NCBI RefSeq assembly: GCF_017356245.1
Contig: NZ_JAFMZZ010000004.1
Location: forward strand, 937,163 to 1,001,162
Length of the DNA stretch: 64,000 bases
Reading direction: 5' to 3'
DNA from: Bordetella petrii
Lineage (GTDB): Bacteria > Pseudomonadota > Gammaproteobacteria > Burkholderiales > Burkholderiaceae_B
The notes below the pieces were generated by a model. The model searched no databases, was not told the DNA's origin, and was given only the letters and a program-made list of their open reading frames with translations. The position numbers and the translations under genes are program-made. Below, piece after piece: positions 1 through 7,946 of the stretch (positions within the stretch are counted from its first letter, which is position 1; each line of letters begins with the position of its first letter).

Positions 1-420
1 CACTTCCACTACGTGCTGGTGGCCGGCTCGCTGTTCGCGCTGTTCGGCGGCGCCTACTACTGGGTGCCCAAATGGACCGGCCGCATGTACAACGAAAAGC
101 TGGGCAAACTGCATTTCTGGTCGACCATGCTGTCATTCAACGTCACGTTCTTCCCCATGCACTTCCTGGGCCTGGCCGGCATGCCGCGCCGCTACGCCGA
201 CTACGCCGCGCAGTTCACCACCTTCCACCAGGTGGCCACCATCGGCGCGTTCTGGTTCGGCCTGTCGCAGCTGCTGTTCCTGTACGTCATCGTGCAGTGC
301 TACCGCGGCAAGGGTGCAACGGCGGCCGCCAAGCCGTGGGAAGGCGCCGAAGGGCTGGAATGGACCGTGCCGTCGCCGGCGCCGTTCCATACCTTCACCA
401 CGCCGCCCGAAGTGAAGTAA
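1..420 (+). CDS. ctaD: cytochrome c oxidase subunit I, C-terminal part
   Basis: This is the last 139 codons of the haem-copper oxidase catalytic subunit, cut by the window edge. The first three codons read His-Phe-His; in the family this motif supplies the axial ligands of haem a3 (first His) and haem a (second His), so the frame and identity are clear. Three hydrophobic segments follow at about residues 4-24, 43-60 and 80-99, then a soluble tail rich in Pro and Ala. It is an integral inner-membrane protein that reduces O2 at the CuB/haem a3 site. It heads the run of oxidase genes that continues to about 6126. Confidence 0.96.
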   Translation, partial: HFHYVLVAGSLFALFGGAYYWVPKWTGRMYNEKLGKLHFWSTMLSFNVTFFPMHFLGLAGMPRRYADYAAQFTTFHQVATIGAFWFGLSQLLFLYVIVQCYRGKGATAAAKPWEGAEGLEWTVPSPAPFHTFTTPPEVK

Positions 421-450
421 TCGGCAGACCAGGTAAAGTAATCGTTAGTC

Positions 451-576
451 ATGACCCCTGAACAACGCCGCCGCAACAAGACCGTCGGGCTGATCCTGCT
501 GGCAATCGTCATTGCCCTGTTCGCCTGGACATTCTTCCGCGGCTCGGCCATCCTGACCGGCACGGCCGTCAAGTAG
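451..576 (+). CDS. cytochrome oxidase small assembly protein (41 aa)
   Basis: A 41-residue protein starting MTPEQRRRNK, with a basic N-terminus and one membrane segment at about residues 12-31. It lies 30 bp after ctaD and 8 bp before the next gene. Very short single-span proteins of this kind sit directly after ctaD in many Burkholderiales oxidase clusters and are usually named small assembly proteins; no reaction is known to me. It is not a remnant of CtaG, because it has no copper-binding cysteines and no periplasmic domain. Normally the ctaG (cox11) gene follows it, but here it does not. Confidence 0.75.
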   Translation: MTPEQRRRNKTVGLILLAIVIALFAWTFFRGSAILTGTAVK

Positions 577-584
577 GGCAAGGC

Positions 585-809
585 ATGACCCACGATATTC
601 GCGACGCCTCGCGCCGCAAGCTGAACTTCCTGCAGACGCTCAAGGCGGTGCTGTGGGGCATGTTCGGCGTGCGCCGGGGCGCCGGCTACGAAGAAGACGC
701 CGGCAAGCTCAACCCCGTGCACCTGATCGTGGCGGGCGTGCTGGCCGGAGTCATTTTCGTGACGGTGCTGGTGCTCGTCGTGCGCTGGGCCGTGGCCAGC
801 CTGACGTAA
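585..809 (+). CDS. DUF2970-family membrane protein
   Basis: A 74-residue protein with a soluble, partly basic N-terminal half (residues 1-45) and one strongly hydrophobic segment at about 46-69 near the C-terminus. The motif LKAVLWGMFGVRR at about residues 19-31 and the position before ctaE match the DUF2970 family of beta-proteobacterial oxidase clusters. The function is unknown; a role in oxidase assembly is inferred only from conserved neighbourhood. It starts 8 bp after the stop of the preceding small gene, so the two are probably co-translated. Confidence 0.8.
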   Translation: MTHDIRDASRRKLNFLQTLKAVLWGMFGVRRGAGYEEDAGKLNPVHLIVAGVLAGVIFVTVLVLVVRWAVASLT

Positions 810-849
810 GCAGCAAGCATTTCAACAAATCAGTACCAGGGAGAAGACC

Positions 850-1725
850 ATGAGTGCAAGCCACTCGGTTCAAGGTAAAGAGGCACCGTACTACTATGTG
901 CCGGCGGACTCCGGCCACCCCGTGCGCACTGCCGTGGCCCTGCTGGCCATGGGCCTGGGCGCGGCCGCCTGGGTCAACGATGTCAGCTGGGGCAAGTGGC
1001 TGGTGCTGGTCGGCGTCCTCGGCCTGATCACCGTGCTGTATTTCTGGTTTGGCGACGCCATCCACGAATCCGAAACCGGCCTGAACAGCAAGCGCATCGA
1101 CCTGTCGTACCGCTGGGGCATGAGCTGGTTCATCTTTTCCGAAGTCATGTTCTTCGCGGGCTTCTTCGGCGCGCTGTGGTACGTGCGCACCATCACCACG
1201 CCGTGGCTGGGCGACCTGGACCACCAGCTGCTGCTGTGGCCCGACTTCCAGGCGGTGTGGCCCAACTTCGGCCCCGCCGGCGTGGTCGAGCACTTCCAGA
1301 CCGTCGGCCCGTTCTGGCTGCCCACCATCAACACCGCGCTGCTGCTGTCGTCGGGCGTGACGCTGACCATCGCCCACCACGCGCTGCGCGAGAACCACCG
1401 CGGCAAGACCATGTTCTGGCTGGCCGCCACCGTGCTGCTGGGCTTCATCTTCGTGGCCTGCCAGGCTTACGAATACCACCACGCCATCACCGAACTGAAC
1501 CTGAAGTTCAGCTCGGGCGTGTACGGTTCGCTGTTCTACATGCTGACCGGCTTCCACGGCTTTCACGTCATCATGGGCGCCACCATGCTGACGGTCATCC
1601 TGATCCGCCTGGCGCGCGGCCACTTCACCGCCGAGCACCATTTCGGTTTCGAAGGCGCGGCCTGGTACTGGCACTTTGTCGACGTGGTCTGGCTGGGCCT
1701 GTACCTGTTCGTCTATTGGTTCTAG
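850..1725 (+). CDS. ctaE: cytochrome c oxidase subunit III
   Basis: A 291-residue polytopic inner-membrane protein with about seven membrane segments. Family motifs seen are the RWGMSWFIFSEVMFF segment near residue 93, the LKFSSGVYGSLFYMLTGFHG stretch near residue 217, and the C-terminal WYWHFVDVVWLGLY motif. Subunit III stabilises subunit I and its proton-uptake path. An AGGGAGAAG ribosome site precedes the ATG. Length and motif order are normal for a bacterial CoxC. No inverted-repeat terminator is visible directly after it; a repeat-like segment follows. Confidence 0.97.
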   Translation: MSASHSVQGKEAPYYYVPADSGHPVRTAVALLAMGLGAAAWVNDVSWGKWLVLVGVLGLITVLYFWFGDAIHESETGLNSKRIDLSYRWGMSWFIFSEVMFFAGFFGALWYVRTITTPWLGDLDHQLLLWPDFQAVWPNFGPAGVVEHFQTVGPFWLPTINTALLLSSGVTLTIAHHALRENHRGKTMFWLAATVLLGFIFVACQAYEYHHAITELNLKFSSGVYGSLFYMLTGFHGFHVIMGATMLTVILIRLARGHFTAEHHFGFEGAAWYWHFVDVVWLGLYLFVYWF

Positions 1726-1729
1726 GAAT

Positions 1730-1830
1730 ATCCCCCCCGAAGCGCTGCGCGCTACCCCCCAGGGGGCGACGCTGCGGACCGGCAAAGCCGGATCCGCGCG
1801 TCCCCGCTTCAGGCGGGCCGGTGTTCTAAA
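1730..1830 (+). repeat. possible dispersed intergenic repeat
   Basis: Downstream of ctaE is a GC-rich non-coding stretch made of short inverted modules: a C-run paired with a G-run around GAAGCGCTGCGCGC, then ACCGGCAAAGCCGG, then CCCGCTTCAGGCGGG. Segments of this type (C-run, GAAGCGC, C-run, G-run, CGACGC) recur between genes in Bordetella- and Achromobacter-like genomes as I recall them. Only one copy is in this window, so its repeated nature cannot be shown here. It may also end transcription of ctaE. Confidence 0.4.
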
Positions 1831-1896
1831 CGCCGCCACGAGGCATCGTACGCTGGCAGCTGCGTCCAGCGGCGCCGGAACCGGCCGGCCCGGTTC

Positions 1897-2097
1897 CTAT
1901 CTAATGCCTGTACTTTCTATCCAGCCCAGGTGATGGGCCAGCAGAACGAACAGGAACAGGGCTACTGATAGCCCGATACGCACGGTCAGCGCATTGACCG
2001 TCCGGTTGGTGGTGCCCTTGTCTCTCATCAGGTAGACCAGGGCGGATGCCAGGCTGGCCAGAATGCCGATGAAAGCCAGGCCGACGATGACGCGCAT
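1897..2097 (-). CDS. twin transmembrane protein (DUF2909 family)
   Basis: A 66-residue protein with two membrane segments (about residues 4-23 and 43-59) joined by a short basic loop containing YLMRDKGTTNRTVNALTVR. This length and loop match the twin-transmembrane DUF2909 family, which is typically found between the subunit III and SURF1 genes in beta-proteobacteria. It is encoded opposite to its neighbours. The function is unknown and a link to oxidase biogenesis is inferred from position only. Confidence 0.8.
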   Translation of the reverse strand: MRVIVGLAFIGILASLASALVYLMRDKGTTNRTVNALTVRIGLSVALFLFVLLAHHLGWIESTGIR

Positions 2098-2131
2098 TTT
2101 GGCCTCCGGTTAAAACGGAATTATTGCAGAC

Positions 2132-2905
2132 ATGGCTCATTCAGTTCGCCGTACCTTGGCAGCCCTGGCGCTGCTGGGGGTGGCCGTCGCGATACTGGCC
2201 TCGCTGGGCGCGTGGCAGCTGCGGCGCGCCGACGAGCGGCGGGCCATCCTGGCGGCCATCCAGGCCGGCCGCGCCCAGCCGCCGCTGGCGTTGACGCCCG
2301 CCACCTCGCCCGGCGATCTGGGCGCCTGGCGCCCGGCGCAGGCCCATGGGCAATGGCTGAACCAATACAGCGTACTGCTGGACAACCGCAACCAGGACGG
2401 CAAGCCCGGCTATTGGCTGGCCACCCCGCTGCTGCTGGATCCGGCCAGCCGCAGCGCGGTGCTGGTGCTGCGCGGCTGGCTGCCGCGCGCGCGGCCCGGC
2501 CAGCCGGCCCCGACACCGCCCGCCGCGCCGGCCGGCCCGCGCAGCGTGGCCGGCGAGCTGGCGGCGCGCGTGCCGCGCCTGTTCGAGTTGTGGTCGTTCG
2601 GCGGCGCGGCGCAGGGGCAGTTGCCCGCTACACTGCCGGTGGCCGGCGGCGCCGTGCCGCAAGTGCAGAACCTGGAACTGCCGGCCTACGCGCGGGCCAC
2701 CGGCCTGGCGCTGCTGCCGGCGGTGCTGATGCAGACACGCGGCGACGACGCGCTGGTGCGCGACTGGCCGCAGCCGTCGGTGGACTACAGCCAGAACCAG
2801 GGCTACGCCCTGCAGTGGTTCTCGTTTGCCGCCATCGCCGCCGTTGCCTGGCTGGTGGTGGCCTGGCGGGGGCTGCGGCGCGGCCGCCGGACGGCCCGGC
2901 CTTGA
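2132..2905 (+). CDS. SURF1-family oxidase assembly protein
   Basis: A 257-residue protein with the SURF1 plan: one membrane helix near the N-terminus (about residues 8-25), a long periplasmic domain and a second helix near the C-terminus (about 228-247). Family motifs are LGAWQLRRADERR directly after the first helix, LLDNRNQDGKPGYW in the middle, and NQGYALQWFSFA before the last helix. SURF1 proteins help deliver or insert haem a into subunit I. It starts divergently from the twin-transmembrane gene, with a 34-bp gap that must hold both translation starts. Confidence 0.93.
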   Translation: MAHSVRRTLAALALLGVAVAILASLGAWQLRRADERRAILAAIQAGRAQPPLALTPATSPGDLGAWRPAQAHGQWLNQYSVLLDNRNQDGKPGYWLATPLLLDPASRSAVLVLRGWLPRARPGQPAPTPPAAPAGPRSVAGELAARVPRLFELWSFGGAAQGQLPATLPVAGGAVPQVQNLELPAYARATGLALLPAVLMQTRGDDALVRDWPQPSVDYSQNQGYALQWFSFAAIAAVAWLVVAWRGLRRGRRTARP

Positions 2906-2937
2906 CCTTCACCATACAAAAACTCAGGAAAACAACC

Positions 2938-3567
2938 GTGGCTCGCGAAACCCCCACTCCCGTCCCTGCCAAGAAGCGGTCGCTGACGCCGCTGGTGCTG
3001 GTGTTCCTGTGCACCCTGGCGCCCATCCTGGCCGCCTTCGTGCTGTACAACAACCCGCAGTGGTGGCCCGACGAGTCCAGCAACTACGGCACCCTGATCG
3101 ATCCGCAGCGCCCCATCCCGCCCGCCCAGGACCTGCAGCTGACCACGCTGGACGGCCAGCCTTTCGACCTGCAAAGCCTGCAGGGCAAGTGGCTGCTGCT
3201 CAGCGTGGGCGAGGCCGCCTGCCCCGAGTCCTGCGCGCGCAAGCTGTTCATCACGCGCAACTCGCATGCCAGCCAGGGCAAGAACGTCGATCGCCTGGCG
3301 CGCGTCTGGTTCATTACCGACGACGCCGAGGTGCCCGCCAAGGTGCTCGAGGCCTACCGGGGCACGGTAATGGTGCGCGCGCGGCCCGAGCAGCTGGCGC
3401 GCTTCCTGCTGGCGCGCGATTCCGCGGCCGGCGAGCCCGGCCTGCTCGACCCCATCTGGGTCATCGATCCGCTGGGCAACCTTATGCTGCAGTTCCCCGC
3501 CAACGCCGATGGCGTCAAGGTGCGCAAAGACATCAGCAAGCTGGTCTACAACTCGCGCATCGGCTGA
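2938..3567 (+). CDS. SCO-like membrane-anchored thioredoxin-fold protein
   Basis: A 209-residue protein with a basic N-terminus, a single membrane anchor at about residues 19-40 and a periplasmic thioredoxin-like domain. The domain carries a CPESC motif (Cys95 and Cys99), the CxxxC arrangement used by SCO proteins to bind copper, but the rest is diverged. Proteins like this sit between SURF1 and ctaA in Burkholderiales. The GTG start at 2938 is chosen because it follows a CAGGAAAAC ribosome site and gives the normal anchor; an ORF extending upstream would run through SURF1. Copper or thiol chemistry for oxidase assembly is an inference. Confidence 0.82.
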   Translation: MARETPTPVPAKKRSLTPLVLVFLCTLAPILAAFVLYNNPQWWPDESSNYGTLIDPQRPIPPAQDLQLTTLDGQPFDLQSLQGKWLLLSVGEAACPESCARKLFITRNSHASQGKNVDRLARVWFITDDAEVPAKVLEAYRGTVMVRARPEQLARFLLARDSAAGEPGLLDPIWVIDPLGNLMLQFPANADGVKVRKDISKLVYNSRIG

Positions 3568-3569
3568 CC

Positions 3570-4580
3570 ATGGAACGCATCAAGCAACGCTACCGCAAGC
3601 TGGTTTTCTTTACCTGGTTCCTGACGCTGGACCTGATCATGTTCGGCGCCTTCGTGCGCCTGACCGATTCCGGGCTGGGCTGCCCCGACTGGCCGGGCTG
3701 CTATGGCAATGCCACGCCGCTGGGCGCCATGGCCGACATCCACCAGGCATCGCAGGCCATGCCGTTCGGGCCGGTCACCCTGTCGAAGGCCTGGATCGAA
3801 ATGATCCACCGCTACGTCGGCGCTTTGCTGGGCATGCTGATCATCGCCATCGTGTTCATGGCCTGGCGCTACCGCCGCGAACTGGGCCGCTCGCCCGCGC
3901 TGGCGGTCACGGCGCTGGTGGCCGTGTGCGTGCAGGGCGCCTTCGGCGCCTGGACGGTCACGCACCGGCTGATGCCCGCCGTGGTCACCGCGCACCTGGT
4001 GTTCGGCCTGTCGGTGCTGGCGCTGATGACCTGGCTGTCGGCGCGCGAACGCCCGCACCTGGCGCTGCCGCCCCATGCGGCGCGCTGGCGGCCCTGGCTG
4101 GTGGCGGGCATGGTGCTGCTGCTGGTGCAGATTACGCTGGGCGGCTGGGTCAGCACCAACTACGCAGCGCTGGCCTGCCTGGACTTTCCCACCTGCCATG
4201 GCCAGTGGCTGCCCGACATGGATTTCCACAGCGGGTTTTCCGTCATCCGCGGGCTGGGCGAGCTGCCCTCGGGAGAAATGATTTCGCAGAATGCCCTGAC
4301 GGCCATCCATTGGGTGCACCGCAATTTCGCCTTCATCGTGCTGGTCTACCTGGGCGTGCTGGCCGCGCGCCTGCGCGCCGTGCCCGGGCTGCGCGGGCCG
4401 GCCACCCTGGCCCTGGCGCTGCTGGCGGCGCAGCTGTTTACCGGCCTGACCACCATTTTCTTCCAGTGGCCGCTGCTGATCGCCGTGCTGCACAACGGCG
4501 GGGCGGCCGGCCTGACCCTGGCCTGCGTCGTCATGCTGGTGCGCCTGTCCACCGCCGGGCGCGCCCCGTCGGCCACCTGA
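3570..4580 (+). CDS. ctaA: haem A synthase (COX15 family)
   Basis: A 336-residue polytopic membrane protein that oxidises the haem O methyl group to give haem A. The ATG lies 2 bp after the preceding stop, so translation is coupled. Motifs: FGAFVRLTDSGLGCPDWPGC near residue 25, EMIHRYVGALLG near residue 82, a second gene-duplicated half with GGWVSTNYAALACLDFPTC, and a conserved HWVHRNFAF. The pairs of histidines in the two halves are the expected haem ligands. It is followed after 25 bp by ctaB, the enzyme of the preceding step. Confidence 0.95.
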   Translation: MERIKQRYRKLVFFTWFLTLDLIMFGAFVRLTDSGLGCPDWPGCYGNATPLGAMADIHQASQAMPFGPVTLSKAWIEMIHRYVGALLGMLIIAIVFMAWRYRRELGRSPALAVTALVAVCVQGAFGAWTVTHRLMPAVVTAHLVFGLSVLALMTWLSARERPHLALPPHAARWRPWLVAGMVLLLVQITLGGWVSTNYAALACLDFPTCHGQWLPDMDFHSGFSVIRGLGELPSGEMISQNALTAIHWVHRNFAFIVLVYLGVLAARLRAVPGLRGPATLALALLAAQLFTGLTTIFFQWPLLIAVLHNGGAAGLTLACVVMLVRLSTAGRAPSAT

Positions 4581-4605
4581 TCGCCAGCGCGTTTAAAATA
4601 GCCTT

Positions 4606-5499
4606 ATGACCAGCCTTGCCGCTACCCAACCCGGACTGCTGCGCCAGTACCTCGTACTGACCAAGCCGCGCGTGACGCAGCTCGCCGTTTTCTGCGCCAT
4701 CATCGGCATGTTCCTGGCCGTGCCCGGCCTGCCCGACCCGGGCCGGGTGGTGTTCGGCACGCTGGGCATCTGGCTGCTGGCCGCCGCCGCCTTCGCCATC
4801 AACTGCCTGATCGAACAGGAAATCGACGCGCGCATGCTGCGCACGGCGCGCCGCGCCACGGCGCGCGGCACCATCTCGGCCGCCCAGGTCATCACCCTGT
4901 CGGGCCTGCTGGGCGGGGCCGGCATGCTGGTGCTGTACCACCTGGTCAACCCTCTGACCATGTGGCTGACCTTCGCCACCTTCGTGGGCTACGCGGTCAT
5001 CTATACCGTCATTCTCAAGCCGCGCACGCCGCAGAACATCGTCATCGGCGGGCTGTCGGGCGCCATGCCGCCGGCCCTGGGCTGGGCCGCCGTGGCCGAC
5101 GCCGTGCCGGCCGAGGCCTGGGTGCTGGTGCTGATCATCTTCATCTGGACCCCGCCGCATTTCTGGGCGCTGGCGCTGTACCGCAACCACGATTACGCCA
5201 AGGCCGGCCTGCCCATGCTGCCGGTCACGCACGGGCAGCGCTTCACCCGCCTGCATATCCTGCTGTACAGCCTGGCGCTGGTGGCCACCACCACGCTGCC
5301 CTATGTCATCCGCATGAGCGGGCTGCTGTACCTGGCATGCGCGCTGGTGCTGGGCGGCATGTTCGTGGCCTATGCCTGGCGCCTGTACCGCGAGTACAGC
5401 GACGCGCTGGCCCGCCGCCTGTTCCGCTTTTCCATCCTGTACCTGGCGCTGCTGTTCGCCGCCCTGCTGGTGGACCACTGGGCCGGCCTGCTGGCCTGA
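4606..5499 (+). CDS. ctaB: protohaem IX farnesyltransferase (haem O synthase)
   Basis: A 297-residue UbiA-superfamily prenyltransferase with about nine membrane helices that adds a farnesyl chain to haem b. The first prenyl-diphosphate motif reads NCLIEQEID (about residues 66-74); an Asp in the usual N-x3-D-x3-D pattern is a Glu here, as in some relatives. It is followed by [17 protein letters not shown]. The second motif region contains [20 protein letters not shown]. The product is the substrate of CtaA encoded just upstream. A TAAAAT sequence at about 4593 could be a -10 element for an internal promoter, but no good -35 is seen. Confidence 0.96.
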   Translation: MTSLAATQPGLLRQYLVLTKPRVTQLAVFCAIIGMFLAVPGLPDPGRVVFGTLGIWLLAAAAFAINCLIEQEIDARMLRTARRATARGTISAAQVITLSGLLGGAGMLVLYHLVNPLTMWLTFATFVGYAVIYTVILKPRTPQNIVIGGLSGAMPPALGWAAVADAVPAEAWVLVLIIFIWTPPHFWALALYRNHDYAKAGLPMLPVTHGQRFTRLHILLYSLALVATTTLPYVIRMSGLLYLACALVLGGMFVAYAWRLYREYSDALARRLFRFSILYLALLFAALLVDHWAGLLA

Positions 5500-5517
5500 T
5501 CTCGGAGACCCTGCTTC

Positions 5518-6126
5518 ATGTCCGCGTTTTCCTTCCATCGCCGCGCGCTGCTGCGCGGCGCGGCGGCGGTTGCCCTGGCCGGCGCCCTGGCCGCCTGCGG
5601 CGATCCCGCGCCCAGCTTCAAGGGCAACGACATCAGCGGCACGCAGTTGGGCAAGGGCCTGGCCCTGACCGACCACAATGGCCAGGCGCGCACGCTGCAG
5701 GATTTCGCCGGCAAGGTCACGGTAGTGTTCTTCGGCTTTACCCAGTGCCCCGACGTGTGCCCCACCTCGCTGGCGGAACTGTCGCAGGTCATGGAAAAAC
5801 TCGGCGGCGACGCCGACCGCGTGCAGGTGCTGATGATTACCGTCGACCCCGAACGCGATACGGCCGAAATCCTCAAGCAATATGTAACCACGTTCGATCC
5901 GCGCTTTCTGGGCCTGACCGGCACGCCCGAGCAGATCAAGCAGGCCGCGGCGTCGTTCAAGGCCTACTACGCCAAGGTGCCCACCGACGGCGGCAAGAAC
6001 TACACCATGGACCACACCGCGGCGTTCTACCTGCTCGACGGCAAGGGCGAATCGCGCGTGCTGGCCAACAATACCCTGGGCGCCGACGCCCTGGCCCACG
6101 ATATCAAGGCGTTGCTGGGGTCGTAA
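5518..6126 (+). CDS. SCO1/SenC-family copper chaperone lipoprotein
   Basis: A 202-residue periplasmic lipoprotein. The N-terminus has an HRRALLRG basic patch, a hydrophobic stretch and a lipobox ending at Cys27 (LAACGD). The thioredoxin fold carries the copper-binding CPDVC motif (Cys77 and Cys81) inside FFGFTQCPDVCPTSLAE, and the third ligand histidine in DHTAAFYLLD. SCO proteins load the CuA site of subunit II. It closes the oxidase gene run, 18 bp after ctaB. It is the canonical SCO of this locus, whereas the protein at 2938 is the diverged one. Confidence 0.94.
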   Translation: MSAFSFHRRALLRGAAAVALAGALAACGDPAPSFKGNDISGTQLGKGLALTDHNGQARTLQDFAGKVTVVFFGFTQCPDVCPTSLAELSQVMEKLGGDADRVQVLMITVDPERDTAEILKQYVTTFDPRFLGLTGTPEQIKQAAASFKAYYAKVPTDGGKNYTMDHTAAFYLLDGKGESRVLANNTLGADALAHDIKALLGS

Positions 6127-6136
6127 CCCCCGTGGC

Positions 6137-6167
6137 AGGTGTCTGACACCTGCGGAGTCAGACACCT
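6137..6167 (+). repeat. inverted repeat downstream of the SCO gene
   Basis: An 11-bp perfect inverted repeat, AGGTGTCTGAC (6137-6147) and GTCAGACACCT (6157-6167), with a 9-bp loop; the loop and arms together look like GTGTCTGAC-type extragenic repeats found in this bacterial group. It lies between convergent genes and is followed by TTTATCTGTCCCCTTATT, so it may act as a weak bidirectional terminator. Only one copy is in the window. Confidence 0.55.
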
Positions 6168-6179
6168 TTATCTGTCCCC

Positions 6180-6407
6180 TTATTCGGCCCCGTGGGCGGC
6201 TCGCCAGCCCTGGTAGGCCGCCAGGGCGGCCGGGCCGAGTTCGGCGGGGGTGATTTCGCGGCGGTGGCCGATGATCATCAGCGCATAAGGCGTGGCCAGC
6301 GCGGCCGCCTCGGCGCACAGGCGCGATTCGTCTCCTTGCGAGGGCAGGCGGTTGCGCCAATAATTGATGGCCTGTTCGAGCTCGGGCATGGGAATCGGCT
6401 TGTCCAT
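6180..6407 (-). CDS. DUF3717 family protein
   Basis: A 75-residue soluble protein starting MDKPIPMPELEQAINYWRNR. The AINYWRNRLPSQGDESRLCAEAAALA-type block and the following YALMIIGHRREIT segment match DUF3717, a small family largely confined to beta-proteobacteria. Function unknown. The start chosen here gives the normal family length; a longer open frame upstream has no family resemblance. It is convergent with the SCO gene and divergent from the glycine-zipper gene at 6532. Confidence 0.8.
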   Translation of the reverse strand: MDKPIPMPELEQAINYWRNRLPSQGDESRLCAEAAALATPYALMIIGHRREITPAELGPAALAAYQGWRAAHGAE

Positions 6408-6531
6408 CCGGCCATTGTCCCAGAACCCGAGCCGATCGTCCGGGCATGCCTTGCAAAGGGTCACTATCGCAACACGCCGATACTGCGGCCAAATGCTATA
6501 CAACGGGCCGTACTGTCGATGGAGAACCATC

Positions 6532-7176
6532 ATGAATACTCCCGTTTCCGCTTCCGGCCAGGGCTCGCGCCGCGGCCTGCATCCCCTGGTGGCCACCGCC
6601 GCGGTGTCGATCATTCTTTTGTGCGCCGTGGCGGTGGCGGCCCTGGTCGGCTGGCTGCCCACTCCCTGGGCCGAATCCTCCGGCGAACAGCCCGTGCACG
6701 AGGCCCAGGTCCAGGCTGAACAGCAGGCCCAGACCGGACAGCAGCCTCCGGCTGCTCCGGCGCCCGCCAAGGTGGCGTCCGCCCCCCAGGCGGCGCCCAA
6801 GCCGGCCGCCAAGCCCGCCGTCTGCGCCGATTGCGGCGTGGTCGAGACCATCCGCCAGGTTCAGGTGCCGGCCCAGCAGAACAACGGCTATAACGTCGTC
6901 GGCACGGTGGCCGGCGGCGTGGTGGGCGGCGTGGTCGGCCACCAGTTCGGCGGGGGCCACGGCAAAGACGCCCTGACCGTCCTGGGTGCCGTGGGCGGCG
7001 CTTTGGCAGGCCATGAAATCGAGCGTAATATCAGACAGCAACAGACTGTGACGCACTACGAGATGGTCGTGCGCATGGACAACGGCAGCACCCGCACCTT
7101 CAATAGCGCGCAACCGTTCGCCTATGCGTCGGGCGACCACGTGCGGGTCGAAAATGGCAAAGTGCTGCCGCGCTAG
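6532..7176 (+). CDS. glycine-zipper 2TM-domain membrane protein
   Basis: A 214-residue protein with an N-terminal membrane anchor (about residues 21-43), a Pro/Ala/Gln-rich linker (about 50-100), and a glycine-zipper hairpin at about 125-165 with GTVAGGVVGGVVGHQFGGG and GAVGGALAGHEIERN. The C-terminal part (YEMVVRMDNGSTRTF) is typical of Rickettsia 17-kDa-antigen-like cell-envelope proteins. The ATG follows GGAGAACCATC. An envelope-structural role is inferred. The cysteine pair CADCG at about residues 102-105 is unusual and may form a disulphide or bind metal. Confidence 0.82.
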   Translation: MNTPVSASGQGSRRGLHPLVATAAVSIILLCAVAVAALVGWLPTPWAESSGEQPVHEAQVQAEQQAQTGQQPPAAPAPAKVASAPQAAPKPAAKPAVCADCGVVETIRQVQVPAQQNNGYNVVGTVAGGVVGGVVGHQFGGGHGKDALTVLGAVGGALAGHEIERNIRQQQTVTHYEMVVRMDNGSTRTFNSAQPFAYASGDHVRVENGKVLPR

Positions 7177-7206
7177 GCATTCACGACGCGCGTTTCTGGA
7201 GACTGA

Positions 7207-7884
7207 ATGTCCGATTCTTCGAATACCAACCCGTTTGTCCTGCCCGGCCTGGGGCAGGGCGGCGACCTTGCCGGCAACCCGTTGCTGGCCAGCATGGAAA
7301 TGATGCGCAAGGCCTGGGCAGGCCTGGCGGGCCCGGGCGGCCTGGCGCAGGCGCTGCCCATGGCTGCGCCCATGAACCTCGAAGACCTCGAACGCCGCAT
7401 CGCCGATCTGCGCACCGTTGAAAACTGGCTGCGCATGAACCTGTCGATGCTGACCAGCACCATCCAGGGGCTGGAAGTGCAGCGCGCCACCATCGCCACT
7501 CTGCGCTCGTTCGTGGGCGGCGCCGCCGCCAGCGGCGAGGCTTCGCCCCTGGAAGTGGCCCTGGGCCTCAAGCCGGCCGCGGCCGCGCCAAGGCCCGCGG
7601 CGCCGGCCGGGGGCGATGCGCCGGCCGAGCCGGCCAACCCCGACGCCAGCGCGGCTGACCAGGTCAGCCAGGCCGCGCAGTCGGCTTCGCAGGCATGGTG
7701 GAACCTGCTGCAGCAGCAATTCAACCAGCTTGCCGCGGCCACCGCCGCCACCATGCCCGACGCCGCGGCACAAGACGCCGCCCGCACCGCGGCGCCCGCC
7801 GCGGGGCAGAACGACCCCGCCCCGCCCAGGCGCGCACCCCGCAAGGCCGCCGCCAAGCGCGCGCCGGCACCACGCAAGTCATAA
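7207..7884 (+). CDS. phaM: PhaM-family PHA granule regulatory protein
   Basis: A 225-residue protein with a conserved region at about residues 55-100 ([18 protein letters not shown] and [15 protein letters not shown]), followed by Ala/Pro-rich low-complexity sequence and a very basic C-terminal tail of Lys/Arg/Ala/Pro repeats. This matches PhaM, which in Ralstonia activates PHA synthase and links polyhydroxyalkanoate granules to the nucleoid through its basic tail. No phaC is in the window. A strong hairpin follows the gene. Confidence 0.85.
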   Translation: MSDSSNTNPFVLPGLGQGGDLAGNPLLASMEMMRKAWAGLAGPGGLAQALPMAAPMNLEDLERRIADLRTVENWLRMNLSMLTSTIQGLEVQRATIATLRSFVGGAAASGEASPLEVALGLKPAAAAPRPAAPAGGDAPAEPANPDASAADQVSQAAQSASQAWWNLLQQQFNQLAAATAATMPDAAAQDAARTAAPAAGQNDPAPPRRAPRKAAAKRAPAPRKS

Positions 7885-7901
7885 TCCTCCGCTTCAATCG
7901 T

Positions 7902-7923
7902 GCGGCGGGCAGCCGCCCGCCGC
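7902..7923 (+). terminator. strong hairpin between phaM and glmU
   Basis: A perfect 9-bp GC stem (GCGGCGGGC paired with GCCCGCCGC) with a 4-base loop AGCC lies 18 bp after the phaM stop and 24 bp before the glmU start. No U-run follows directly, so it is a poor classical intrinsic terminator; it may be a Rho-dependent end, a stabilising 3' structure, or a leader element for glmU. Confidence 0.4.
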
Positions 7924-7946
7924 CGTCTTACGCTGCTTTCAATCCT

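Noticed and set aside
451..576. The 41-residue gene as a truncated CtaG.
   Set aside because: It lacks any CtaG copper-site sequence, and such small assembly genes exist beside full ctaG genes in other genomes.
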